Assembly: GCF_002093745.1 (NCBI RefSeq)
Contig: NZ_MTSB01000015.1
Span: 96,632 to 160,631, forward strand
DNA from: Pseudomonas graminis
GTDB lineage: Bacteria; Pseudomonadota; Gammaproteobacteria; Pseudomonadales; Pseudomonadaceae
DNA: 64,000 nucleotides
Direction of reading: 5' to 3'
Shown: positions 57,431 to 64,000 of the stretch, piece after piece
Layout: each line of letters opens with the position of its first letter
Numbering within the stretch: the first letter of the stretch is position 1
Notes under the pieces: generated by a model
What the model was told of the DNA's origin: nothing
The model's database searches: none
Seen by the model: the letters and a program-made list of their open reading frames with translations, nothing else
Translations under genes and position numbers: made by a program

Positions 57431-58660
57431 TCAGAACAACACGCGGCTGCGGATGGTGCCTTTGATCTGTTGCAGCTTGGCTTGGGCGAGGTCGGAGTAT
57501 TCGGCGTCGACGTCGATGACCACGTAGCCGACCTTCTCGTTGGTCTGTAGGAACTGACCGGAGATGTTGATGCCGTTTTCGGCGAAGACCTTGTTGATCT
57601 CGCTGAGCACGCCCGGGATGTTTTCGTGGATGTGCAGCAGACGGTGCTTGCCAGGGTGAGCCGGCAAGGCCACTTCCGGGAAGTTGACCGAGGACACCGA
57701 CGTACCGTTGTCGCTGTACTTGACCAGTTTTTCCGCGACTTCCAGACCGATGTTGGCTTGTGCTTCAGCCGTCGAACCGCCGATATGCGGGGTCAGGATC
57801 ACGTTGTCCAGGCCACGCAGCGGGCTTTCGAAAATGTCGTCGTTCGAACGTGGCTCGACCGGGAACACGTCGATGGCGGCGCCGATCAGGTGCTTGTCCT
57901 TGATCGCGTCGGCCAGGGCGTCCAGTTCGACGACCGTGCCGCGTGCGGCGTTGATCAGGATGCTGCCCTTTTTCATCGCACGGATTTCTTTTTCGCCGAT
58001 CATCCACTGGGTTTCAATGGTTTCCGGCACGTGCAGGGTCACGATGTCGGACATGCCCAGCAGCTCGGTCAGGCTGGAAACCTGAGTGGCGTTGCCCAGC
58101 GGCAGCTTGGTCAGCGTGTCGTAGAAGTACACCTGCATGCCCAGGCCTTCAGCCAGAACCGACAATTGAGTACCGATCGAGCCGTAGCCGATGATGCCCA
58201 GCTTTTTGCCACGGATCTCGAAAGAATTGGCAGCGCTCTTGATCCAGCCGCCACGGTGGCAGGAAGCGTTCTTCTCGGGGATACCGCGCAGCAGCAGGAT
58301 CGCCTCGGCCAGCACCAGCTCGGCGACCGAACGGGTGTTGGAGTAGGGCGCGTTGAACACCGCGATACCGCGCTCGCGCGCTGCGTTCAGATCAACCTGA
58401 TTGGTGCCGATGCAGAAGCAGCCGACAGCAACCAGCTTCTTGGCGCAATCGAACAGCTCTTCGGTCAACTGGGTGCGGGAGCGGATGCCGATGAAATGAG
58501 CGTCGGCGATCTTTTCCTTCAGTTCGGCTTCCGGCAGAGACTTGGTGTGGTACTCGATGCTGGTATAGCCGGCTGCCTTGAGGACATCGACAGCGGATTG
58601 ATGAACGCCTTCGAGAAGAAGGAACTTGATCTTGCTCTTGTCGAGGGAAGTCTTGCTCAT
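57431..58660 (-). CDS. serA: D-3-phosphoglycerate dehydrogenase
   Basis: 409 residues from ATG 58660 (MSKTSLDKSKIKFLLLEGVH). Substrate and NAD domains are complete: SRTQLTEELFD, IGTNQVDLNAARERGIAVFN, NAD loop GIIGYGSIGTQ, catalytic Arg/Glu/His in NAARGTVVE and LTPHIGGSTAEAQ. The C-terminal ACT domain (LHIHENIPGVLSEINKVFAE) mediates serine feedback inhibition. It begins serine synthesis from 3-phosphoglycerate. It is divergent from a D-2-hydroxyglutarate dehydrogenase-like gene. Confidence 0.97.
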   Translation of the reverse strand: MSKTSLDKSKIKFLLLEGVHQSAVDVLKAAGYTSIEYHTKSLPEAELKEKIADAHFIGIRSRTQLTEELFDCAKKLVAVGCFCIGTNQVDLNAARERGIAVFNAPYSNTRSVAELVLAEAILLLRGIPEKNASCHRGGWIKSAANSFEIRGKKLGIIGYGSIGTQLSVLAEGLGMQVYFYDTLTKLPLGNATQVSSLTELLGMSDIVTLHVPETIETQWMIGEKEIRAMKKGSILINAARGTVVELDALADAIKDKHLIGAAIDVFPVEPRSNDDIFESPLRGLDNVILTPHIGGSTAEAQANIGLEVAEKLVKYSDNGTSVSSVNFPEVALPAHPGKHRLLHIHENIPGVLSEINKVFAENGINISGQFLQTNEKVGYVVIDVDAEYSDLAQAKLQQIKGTIRSRVLF

Positions 58661-58818
58661 CTGCGTAAACCTGTGTCCCGGAGAAAATGGCAGGGGGGCC
58701 GGATCGGCGCTGGGCACGATTCACGGGGGGCATATGCTAGCATACGAGCCCCGCGAAACCCCATTCCAGAACGTGAACCGTTCTCAGGATGCCCATGAAT
58801 TGTTCGAGAGTTGAGTCG

Positions 58819-60213
58819 ATGACCGATCCCGCGTTGATTGATGAGCTTAAGACCCTGGTCGACCCCGGCAAAGTGCTGACGGACAGCGGTTCTCTGGAAA
58901 CCTACGGCAAGGACTGGACCAAGCAATTCACACCTGCGCCAATGGCCATCGTGTTTCCAAAGACCACTGAACAGGTTCAGGCTATCGTGCGCTGGGCCAA
59001 TCAGCGTCTGGTGGCGCTGGTGCCGTCTGGCGGGCGCACCGGGCTTTCTGCGGCGGCGGTGGCGGCCAATGGCGAAGTGGTGGTGTCGTTCGATTACATG
59101 AACCAGGTGCTGGACCTGAACCTGACTGACCGCACGGCGGTGTGCCAGCCCGGTGTGATCACTCGCCAGTTGCAGGCGCTGGCCGAAGACAACGGCCTTT
59201 ATTACCCCGTGGACTTCGCGTCCTCGGGCTCCAGCCAGATCGGTGGCAACATCGGCACCAATGCCGGCGGGATCAAGGTCATTCGCTACGGCATGACCCG
59301 CAACTGGGTCGCGGGCCTCAAGGTGGTGACCGGCAAGGGCGACCTGCTTGAGCTGAACAAGGACCTGATCAAGAACGCCACCGGTTATGACTTGCGGCAG
59401 TTGTTCATCGGCGCCGAGGGCACGCTGGGTTTCGTGGTCGAGGCCACCATGCGTCTGGACCGTGCGCCGAAGAATCTCACCGCGATGGTGCTGGGCACCA
59501 CCGACTTCAATTCGATCATGCCGGTGCTGCATGCCTTTCACGGAAAACTCGACCTGACCGCCTTCGAATTCTTCTCCGACAAGTCGTTCGCCCGGGTCAT
59601 GGCACGCGGCGATGTGCCGTCGCCTTTCGACACGCCGTGTCCGTTTTACGTCTTGCTGGAATTCGAAGCGACCACCGAGGACCTTGCCGATCAGGCTTTG
59701 GCGACCTTTGAGCACTGCGTCGAGCAGGGCTGGGTACTTGACGGCGTGATGAGCCAGAGCGAACAGCAGCTGCGCAACCTGTGGAAGCTGCGCGAATACA
59801 TCTCCGAGACCATCTCGCACTTTACGCCCTATAAAAACGACATCTCGGTCACTGTCTCGAAAGTGCCGGAGTTTCTGGCTGAGATCGACGCTATCGTTGC
59901 CGAGTATTACCCGGACTTCGAAGTGCTGTGGTACGGCCATATCGGTGACGGCAACCTGCACCTGAACATTCTCAAGCCCGAGAACCTGGACAAGGACGAG
60001 TTCTTCGTCAAATGCGCGCGGGTCAACAAATGGGTGTTCGAGACGGTAGAGAAGTACAACGGCTCTATCTCTGCGGAACACGGCGTCGGGATGACCAAGC
60101 GTGACTACTTGACGTACAGTCGTTCGCCAGTAGAAATCGAATACATGAAGGCGTTGAAGGCGGTCTTTGACCCCAACGGCATCATGAACCCGGGAAAGAT
60201 ATTCGCGGTTTGA
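58819..60213 (+). CDS. FAD-linked oxidase, probable D-2-hydroxyglutarate dehydrogenase
   Basis: 464 residues from ATG 58819. FAD-binding_4 domain with PSGGRTGLSAAAVAANGEVV, then SSGSSQIGGNIGTNAGGIKV and IRYGMTRNWVAGLKVV. The C-terminal cap has GHIGDGNLHLNIL and SAEHGVGMTKRDYL, the metal and product site of the D2HGDH/GlcD family. SerA can make D-2-hydroxyglutarate from 2-oxoglutarate to recycle NADH, and in Pseudomonas D2HGDH re-oxidises it to pull the serA step. The back-to-back arrangement with serA supports this assignment over glycolate oxidase. Confidence 0.85.
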   Translation: MTDPALIDELKTLVDPGKVLTDSGSLETYGKDWTKQFTPAPMAIVFPKTTEQVQAIVRWANQRLVALVPSGGRTGLSAAAVAANGEVVVSFDYMNQVLDLNLTDRTAVCQPGVITRQLQALAEDNGLYYPVDFASSGSSQIGGNIGTNAGGIKVIRYGMTRNWVAGLKVVTGKGDLLELNKDLIKNATGYDLRQLFIGAEGTLGFVVEATMRLDRAPKNLTAMVLGTTDFNSIMPVLHAFHGKLDLTAFEFFSDKSFARVMARGDVPSPFDTPCPFYVLLEFEATTEDLADQALATFEHCVEQGWVLDGVMSQSEQQLRNLWKLREYISETISHFTPYKNDISVTVSKVPEFLAEIDAIVAEYYPDFEVLWYGHIGDGNLHLNILKPENLDKDEFFVKCARVNKWVFETVEKYNGSISAEHGVGMTKRDYLTYSRSPVEIEYMKALKAVFDPNGIMNPGKIFAV

Positions 60214-60267
60214 GTTCCTGTCGTACCTTATACAGCCACGCCACACTTATCAGACTCAGGAGACGTC

Positions 60268-60933
60268 ATGAGCTACCAGCACAAATATGTCGATGGAACG
60301 AGCATCCACTTCCCGCTGGGCAAAGTGGTCTGCATCGGTCGCAACTATGCCGAGCATGCCAAAGAGCTGGGTAACCCGGTGCCTACCGAGCCGCTGCTGT
60401 TCATGAAGCCCGGCAGTGCAGTGGTTGCGCTTGAGGGCGGTTTTACCATCCCGGCAGACCGTGGTTCGGTGCATTACGAAGCCGAGATCGTGGTGTTGAT
60501 CGGCAAGCCCCTGAGCAAGAACCCTTCTCGCGAAGAAGTGCTCGATGCAATCAGCGGCTTCGCGCCAGGGCTGGACCTGACGCTGCGTGACGTCCAGTCG
60601 CGTTTGCGCGAAAAAGGCCTGCCGTGGGAGCTGGCCAAGTGTTTCGACGGTGCAGCAGTGATTCCTCCGTTCGTTCCGGCGGGCACCTTTCCTGACCTGA
60701 CCGACATCGGCATTCGCCTGACCATCAACGGCAAAGTGGTTCAGGACGGCAACAGCAGCCTGATGCTCAACCCGATTGTGCCGATGATCCAGCACATGGC
60801 AGCCAGCTTCTCGTTGCAGGCCGGTGATCTCATCATGACCGGTACGCCTGCCGGTGTAGGTCCGTTCGAAGCAGGCGACGAAATCGTCCTGGAGCTGACC
60901 GGTCAGACGCCTTTCGAGAGCGTTGTTCGCTGA
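60268..60933 (+). CDS. Fumarylacetoacetate hydrolase family protein
   Basis: 221 residues, with AGGAGACGTC upstream. FAH fold motifs: VVCIGRNYAEHAKELGNPVP, LLFMKPGSAVV, HYEAEIVVLIGKPL (metal Glu residues), DLTLRDVQSRLREKGLPWEL and IMTGTPAGVGPFEAGDEIVL. Such enzymes act as acylpyruvases or oxaloacetate decarboxylases. It is close downstream (54 bp) of the D2HGDH-like gene and may be cotranscribed. The exact substrate is unknown. Confidence 0.88.
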   Translation: MSYQHKYVDGTSIHFPLGKVVCIGRNYAEHAKELGNPVPTEPLLFMKPGSAVVALEGGFTIPADRGSVHYEAEIVVLIGKPLSKNPSREEVLDAISGFAPGLDLTLRDVQSRLREKGLPWELAKCFDGAAVIPPFVPAGTFPDLTDIGIRLTINGKVVQDGNSSLMLNPIVPMIQHMAASFSLQAGDLIMTGTPAGVGPFEAGDEIVLELTGQTPFESVVR

Positions 60934-60962
60934 TCGCAGACGCGCATCAGGCAATACCGCAA

Positions 60963-61010
60963 GCCACGCGAGAGCCTTCTCGGGTGGCCGGTTTTGCGTT
61001 TTTTTCACAC
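60963..61010 (+). terminator. Possible terminator after the FAH-family gene
   Basis: GCCACGCGAGA (60963) and TCTCGGGTGGC (ending about 60988) form an imperfect stem; TTTTGCGTTTTTTT follows. Confidence 0.45.
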
Positions 61011-61086
61011 CTGCTCTGGATAATCCCGCCGGCCCTGCGCGGGCATCCACGTCGTCACGAAGTCTCACTTGCTCAGGAACACTTGA

Positions 61087-62019
61087 ATGGCCATTCCTGC
61101 CTCAAAGCCGCCTCGCGCCAAAAAACGCCTCGCCTTCATACGAAACATGCGCTGGTATTCATGGCTGTTGGTGGTTGTCCTGATGGGCTATGGCCTGGCG
61201 TTTGCGATGCATTGGGACGACCGCGCGCTGCTCTGGTTTCAGGAGCGGTTCGAGACCAAGGCTGGCCGCCACGCCAGTATCTGGCTGCCGGACTATCACG
61301 TGGACATCGACGCCAAAGCGTTGCCGGGCATGGAAAAGGACGAGGCATCGGACCTGTCGTATAACCCGGTCAGCAAAACGCTGTTTGCGGTCATGGGCAA
61401 GAACGCGTTTCTGGTCGAGTTGACGCTCAAGGGCGACGTATTGCGCAAGATCCCCTTGGTGGGCTGGAGCAACCCTGAAGGCGTGGCGGTCATGAACGAT
61501 GGCCTTATTGCCATCACCGATGAGCGTCAGCACAAGCTGACTGTCGTCAAGGTGACGGCAGATACCGCCACCCTGAACATCGCGGATTTTCCTCAGTACG
61601 AGTTGGGCAAATCGGATAACCAGAACAAGGGTTTCGAAGGCATTGCCTGGGACCCGCTTCGTCAACAGTTGATATTGGGTGAAGAACGCCCCCCTGCGCT
61701 GTACACCTGGAAAAGCAACGGCAGCGATGTGCTGCAAGGCGACAAGCAAAAGCTTCCCAGCCGTTCGCTGGACATGCGCAACCTGTCCTCGCTGAGCATC
61801 GACCCGCGCACCGGCCATATGTTGGCGCTTTCGGCAGATTCGCATTTGTTGCTGGAAGTGGACGAGCAGGGCGAACAGGTGAGTTTCATGACCCTGTTGG
61901 GCGGCATGAACGGCCTGAAAGACACGATCCCCCGTGCTGAAGGGGTCGCGCTGGACGAGGCCGGGACGCTGTACATGGTGAGCGAGCCGAACCTGTTCTA
62001 TTCTTTCCGCAAGCACTGA
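61087..62019 (+). CDS. SdiA-regulated domain protein, paralog 1 (YjiK-like)
   Basis: 310 residues. A basic N-terminus (SKPPRAKKRLAFIRNMRWYS) and one membrane helix (WLLVVVLMGYGLAFAMHW) lead into a periplasmic beta-propeller part. Family motifs: DEASDLSYNPVSKTLFAVMG, SNPEGVAVMNDGLIAITDER, FEGIAWDPLRQQLILGEERP and PRAEGVALDEAGTLYMVSEP, ending NLFYSFRKH. The family name comes from an E. coli locus; the function is unknown. It is followed 110 bp later by its paralog. Confidence 0.9.
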   Translation: MAIPASKPPRAKKRLAFIRNMRWYSWLLVVVLMGYGLAFAMHWDDRALLWFQERFETKAGRHASIWLPDYHVDIDAKALPGMEKDEASDLSYNPVSKTLFAVMGKNAFLVELTLKGDVLRKIPLVGWSNPEGVAVMNDGLIAITDERQHKLTVVKVTADTATLNIADFPQYELGKSDNQNKGFEGIAWDPLRQQLILGEERPPALYTWKSNGSDVLQGDKQKLPSRSLDMRNLSSLSIDPRTGHMLALSADSHLLLEVDEQGEQVSFMTLLGGMNGLKDTIPRAEGVALDEAGTLYMVSEPNLFYSFRKH

Positions 62020-62129
62020 GCCAGGACGGCAGCCACATCACTGGTCATCAAATAGCGCCACGCCATTCAGTTTGCTTTCAGAATGGCGTGGTATCAATGC
62101 CGCCCGCTTAACCTGCCCGAGTCACCTCA

Positions 62130-63035
62130 ATGCGCCGCTCTACCCGCTCTTTACTCCTGGTCCTCGCCCTTGTCCCGCTGGCAGGGCTGTTCATGCTCGC
62201 CAATGAACGGTACCGCTATGTCGAGCGCGTACTGTTCGACTGGCAGGTGTTCTGGCAGTCCGACTCGCTCCAGGCCATCGGCCTTGATCAATACCGAGCT
62301 GTGACAGAAGGGCAGGTCATCGTCGGGCTTGAAGATGATGTGTCGGGCCTGAGCTACGACCCTGACCGCAAAAGCCTGTTCACAGTGACCAATCAGAACC
62401 CCGAACTGGTCGAGCTGAGCCTGGACGGTCGCGTGTTGCGGCGTATTCCGCTGATCGGTTTTGGGGATGCCGAAGCGGTCGAATACATCAGCCCAGGCGT
62501 TTACGTGATCAGTGACGAGCGTCAGTTACGGCTGATTCAGATTCACGTCGATGACAGCACAAAAAGCCTGAACGCCGCGGATGCCGAGCAATTGACGCTG
62601 GGGCTGACGGCCAGCGGCAACAAGGGCTACGAAGGTCTGGCCTATGACGCGCGTGGCAAGCGTCTGTTTGTCGCTCGCGAGCGCGATCCGGTGCAGATCA
62701 TCGAGGTGCGCGGCTTTCCCAGGGTCAATGCCGGTGCCCCGGGCAATCTTCAGGTCATCACGGACGGCAAGCGCGACGGCAAGCTGTCCGTCCGTGACCT
62801 GTCCAGCCTGCAATTCGATGACGCGAGTGGTCACTTGCTGGCGCTGTCCGATGAGTCGAAGCGGATTCTGGAGCTCGACACCAGCGGTCACCCTATTGGC
62901 AGCGGCTCGTTGGCAAAGGGGTCGATGGGGCTGAGCAAGGGCGTGCCACAGGCCGAAGGCATGGCGATGGACGATGAAGGGACGTTGTATCTGGTGAGCG
63001 AGCCGAACCTGTTCTACGTGTTCCGCAAGCCTTGA
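62130..63035 (+). CDS. SdiA-regulated domain protein, paralog 2
   Basis: 301 residues. Signal anchor MRRSTRSLLLVLALVPLAGL then FMLANE. Same propeller motifs as the upstream gene: DDVSGLSYDPDRKSLFTVTN, VYVISDERQLRLIQIHVD, YEGLAYDARGKRLFVARERD, PQAEGMAMDDEGTLYLVSEP and the end NLFYVFRKP. The two genes clearly arose by tandem duplication and then diverged. Function is unknown. Confidence 0.9.
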   Translation: MRRSTRSLLLVLALVPLAGLFMLANERYRYVERVLFDWQVFWQSDSLQAIGLDQYRAVTEGQVIVGLEDDVSGLSYDPDRKSLFTVTNQNPELVELSLDGRVLRRIPLIGFGDAEAVEYISPGVYVISDERQLRLIQIHVDDSTKSLNAADAEQLTLGLTASGNKGYEGLAYDARGKRLFVARERDPVQIIEVRGFPRVNAGAPGNLQVITDGKRDGKLSVRDLSSLQFDDASGHLLALSDESKRILELDTSGHPIGSGSLAKGSMGLSKGVPQAEGMAMDDEGTLYLVSEPNLFYVFRKP

Positions 63036-63042
63036 GGCCAAG

Positions 63043-63071
63043 GCTCATGCCCACTGTCAGTGGGCATGAGC
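63043..63071. terminator. Bidirectional hairpin between the SdiA-regulated gene and rpiA
   Basis: GCTCATGCCCACTG (63043-63056) and CAGTGGGCATGAGC (63058-63071), a perfect 14-bp palindrome between two convergent genes. T tracts are poor. Confidence 0.7.
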
Positions 63072-63078
63072 GGGTTTG

Positions 63079-63750
63079 TCAGCGGGTGAGGGTTTTCACG
63101 CCTTCAGCGGTGCCCAGCAGTAGCAGATCAGCCGGACGTGCAGCGAACAGGCCGTTGGTGACCACGCCGACGATGGCGTTGATGCTGGCTTCCAGCTCCA
63201 CCGGGTTGGTGATGCTCATGTTATGCACGTCGATGATGATGTTGCCGTTGTCGGTCAACACGCCTTCGCGATATACCGGGTCGCCGCCCAGCTTTACCAG
63301 TTGCCTTGCCACATGGCTGCGGGCCATCGGAACAACTTCGACCGGCAACGGAAACGCGCCCAGCACCCGCACCAGCTTGCTGCCGTCGGCAATGCAGATG
63401 AACGTCTTGGCCACCGCCGCAACGATCTTCTCGCGAGTCAGCGCTGCGCCGCCGCCCTTGATCAGGTTCAGGTGCTCATCGCTTTCATCAGCGCCGTCGA
63501 CGTAGAACTCCAGGTCGCTGACGGTGTTCAGTTCATAGACCGGAATGCCATGCCCTTTCAGGCGGGCAGCGGTGGCTTCCGAGCTGGCGACCGCGCCGTC
63601 GAAGGCTGCCTTGTGTTTCGCCAGTGCATCAATGAAGCAATTGGCCGTGGAGCCGGTGCCGACACCCACAATGCTCTTGTCATCGAGCTTTGGAAGGATG
63701 AAATCGACAGCGGCTTGGGCGACTGCCTGTTTGAGTTGATCCTGGGTCAT
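63079..63750 (-). CDS. rpiA: Ribose-5-phosphate isomerase A
   Basis: 223 residues. Motifs: [20 protein letters not shown] (phosphate loop), [20 protein letters not shown] with catalytic Asp, [20 protein letters not shown] and the late [11 protein letters not shown]. It interconverts ribulose- and ribose-5-phosphate. It is divergent from ilvA, a conserved neighbourhood in Pseudomonas. Confidence 0.97.
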   Translation of the reverse strand: MTQDQLKQAVAQAAVDFILPKLDDKSIVGVGTGSTANCFIDALAKHKAAFDGAVASSEATAARLKGHGIPVYELNTVSDLEFYVDGADESDEHLNLIKGGGAALTREKIVAAVAKTFICIADGSKLVRVLGAFPLPVEVVPMARSHVARQLVKLGGDPVYREGVLTDNGNIIIDVHNMSITNPVELEASINAIVGVVTNGLFAARPADLLLLGTAEGVKTLTR

Positions 63751-63915
63751 GCGGGCTCCACGGTGCCTGATGTAGGTAAAAGAGAGTGAGGGGTAGCAAA
63801 AAGGCCCGCATTATAGCGGCGAGTGCGCCGCAAAGCCCTGTCATTCGTATGGTCGTGCTTGTGTGCGCAGGGTAGACTTCCCGACCTTGCCCGCTTCGTC
63901 AGTGATGCCGCCCCA

Positions 63916-64000
63916 ATGCTTGAGCACTACGTCAAGAAGATCCTCACCTCCCGCGTTTACGACGTTGCCATTGAAACGCCGTTGCAGGGCGCTCGTCAGC
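63916..64000 (+). CDS. ilvA: Threonine dehydratase, biosynthetic (5' end only)
   Basis: Only 28 codons are visible from ATG 63916: LEHYVKKILTSRVYDVAIET then PLQGARQ. This matches the N-terminus of IlvA, the PLP enzyme that starts isoleucine synthesis from threonine. The rest lies beyond the window. Confidence 0.85.
   Translation, partial: MLEHYVKKILTSRVYDVAIETPLQGARQ

Noticed and set aside
58657..60246. 529-residue leftward frame
   Set aside because: Antisense to the FAD oxidase gene, which has all expected motifs on the plus strand.

Overview
The window is chromosomal DNA of a fluorescent pseudomonad, most likely from the Pseudomonas syringae group. This rests on gene content and order (mutY-yggX-tRNA-Phe, hisBHAF with a DUF2164 gene inside, gpmI-envC-ctpA, yibN-grxC-secB, a spu polyamine cluster, serA/rpiA/ilvA), an OprD-family porin, and many REP-type palindromes. 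No database search was possible; all names come from motifs and context.

Layout. 0-2.6 kb: the 5' part of a PAS chemotaxis-type receptor, a small lipoprotein, a RelE/HigA-type toxin-antitoxin pair and tRNA-Phe. 2.7-6.4 kb: yggX, mutY and an AsmA-family gene. 6.9-13.3 kb: an OFA-type MFS transporter, an aromatic aminotransferase and the histidine genes hisB-hisH-DUF2164-hisA-hisF. 13.4-17.4 kb: two paralogous secreted trypsin-like proteases, one with an in-frame stop, flanking a periplasmic binding protein. 17.5-25 kb: an envelope operon (gpmI, envC-like, ctpA, divergent deacetylase), then yibN-grxC-secB and trmL. 25.4-34.8 kb: sulfur acquisition (tauABC, an OprD porin, an LsfA-type peroxiredoxin, ssuA-ssuC-ssuB-ssuF), but without the desulfonating enzymes tauD, ssuE and ssuD. 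34.9-38.1 kb: two tandem short Rhs/TccC-like tips with different C-termini, a fossil piece of tetR, and the intact tetR. 38.8-49.1 kb: polyamine uptake and gamma-glutamylation (spuI, spuB, spuC, spuDEFGH, no spuA). 50.4-64 kb: a penicillin/AHL acylase, an alpha/beta hydrolase, DUF2059, a 2OG-Fe oxygenase, DUF4399, serA opposite a D-2-hydroxyglutarate dehydrogenase-like gene, an FAH-family gene, two SdiA-regulated paralogs, rpiA and the first codons of ilvA.

The most unusual structure is a set of four tandem repeat arrays (31.0-31.75, 38.15-38.76, 49.1-50.4 and 56.3-57.4 kb). Two are the same roughly 150-bp family in opposite orientation and bracket the ssu/Rhs/tetR segment. The other two are REP-pair arrays whose units include a copy of the 3' end of the neighbouring gene, which suggests repeated REP-linked tandem duplication at gene ends. 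Together with the Rhs-tetR duplication and the missing sulfur and polyamine enzymes, this marks 25-57 kb as rearranged relative to the usual Pseudomonas order.
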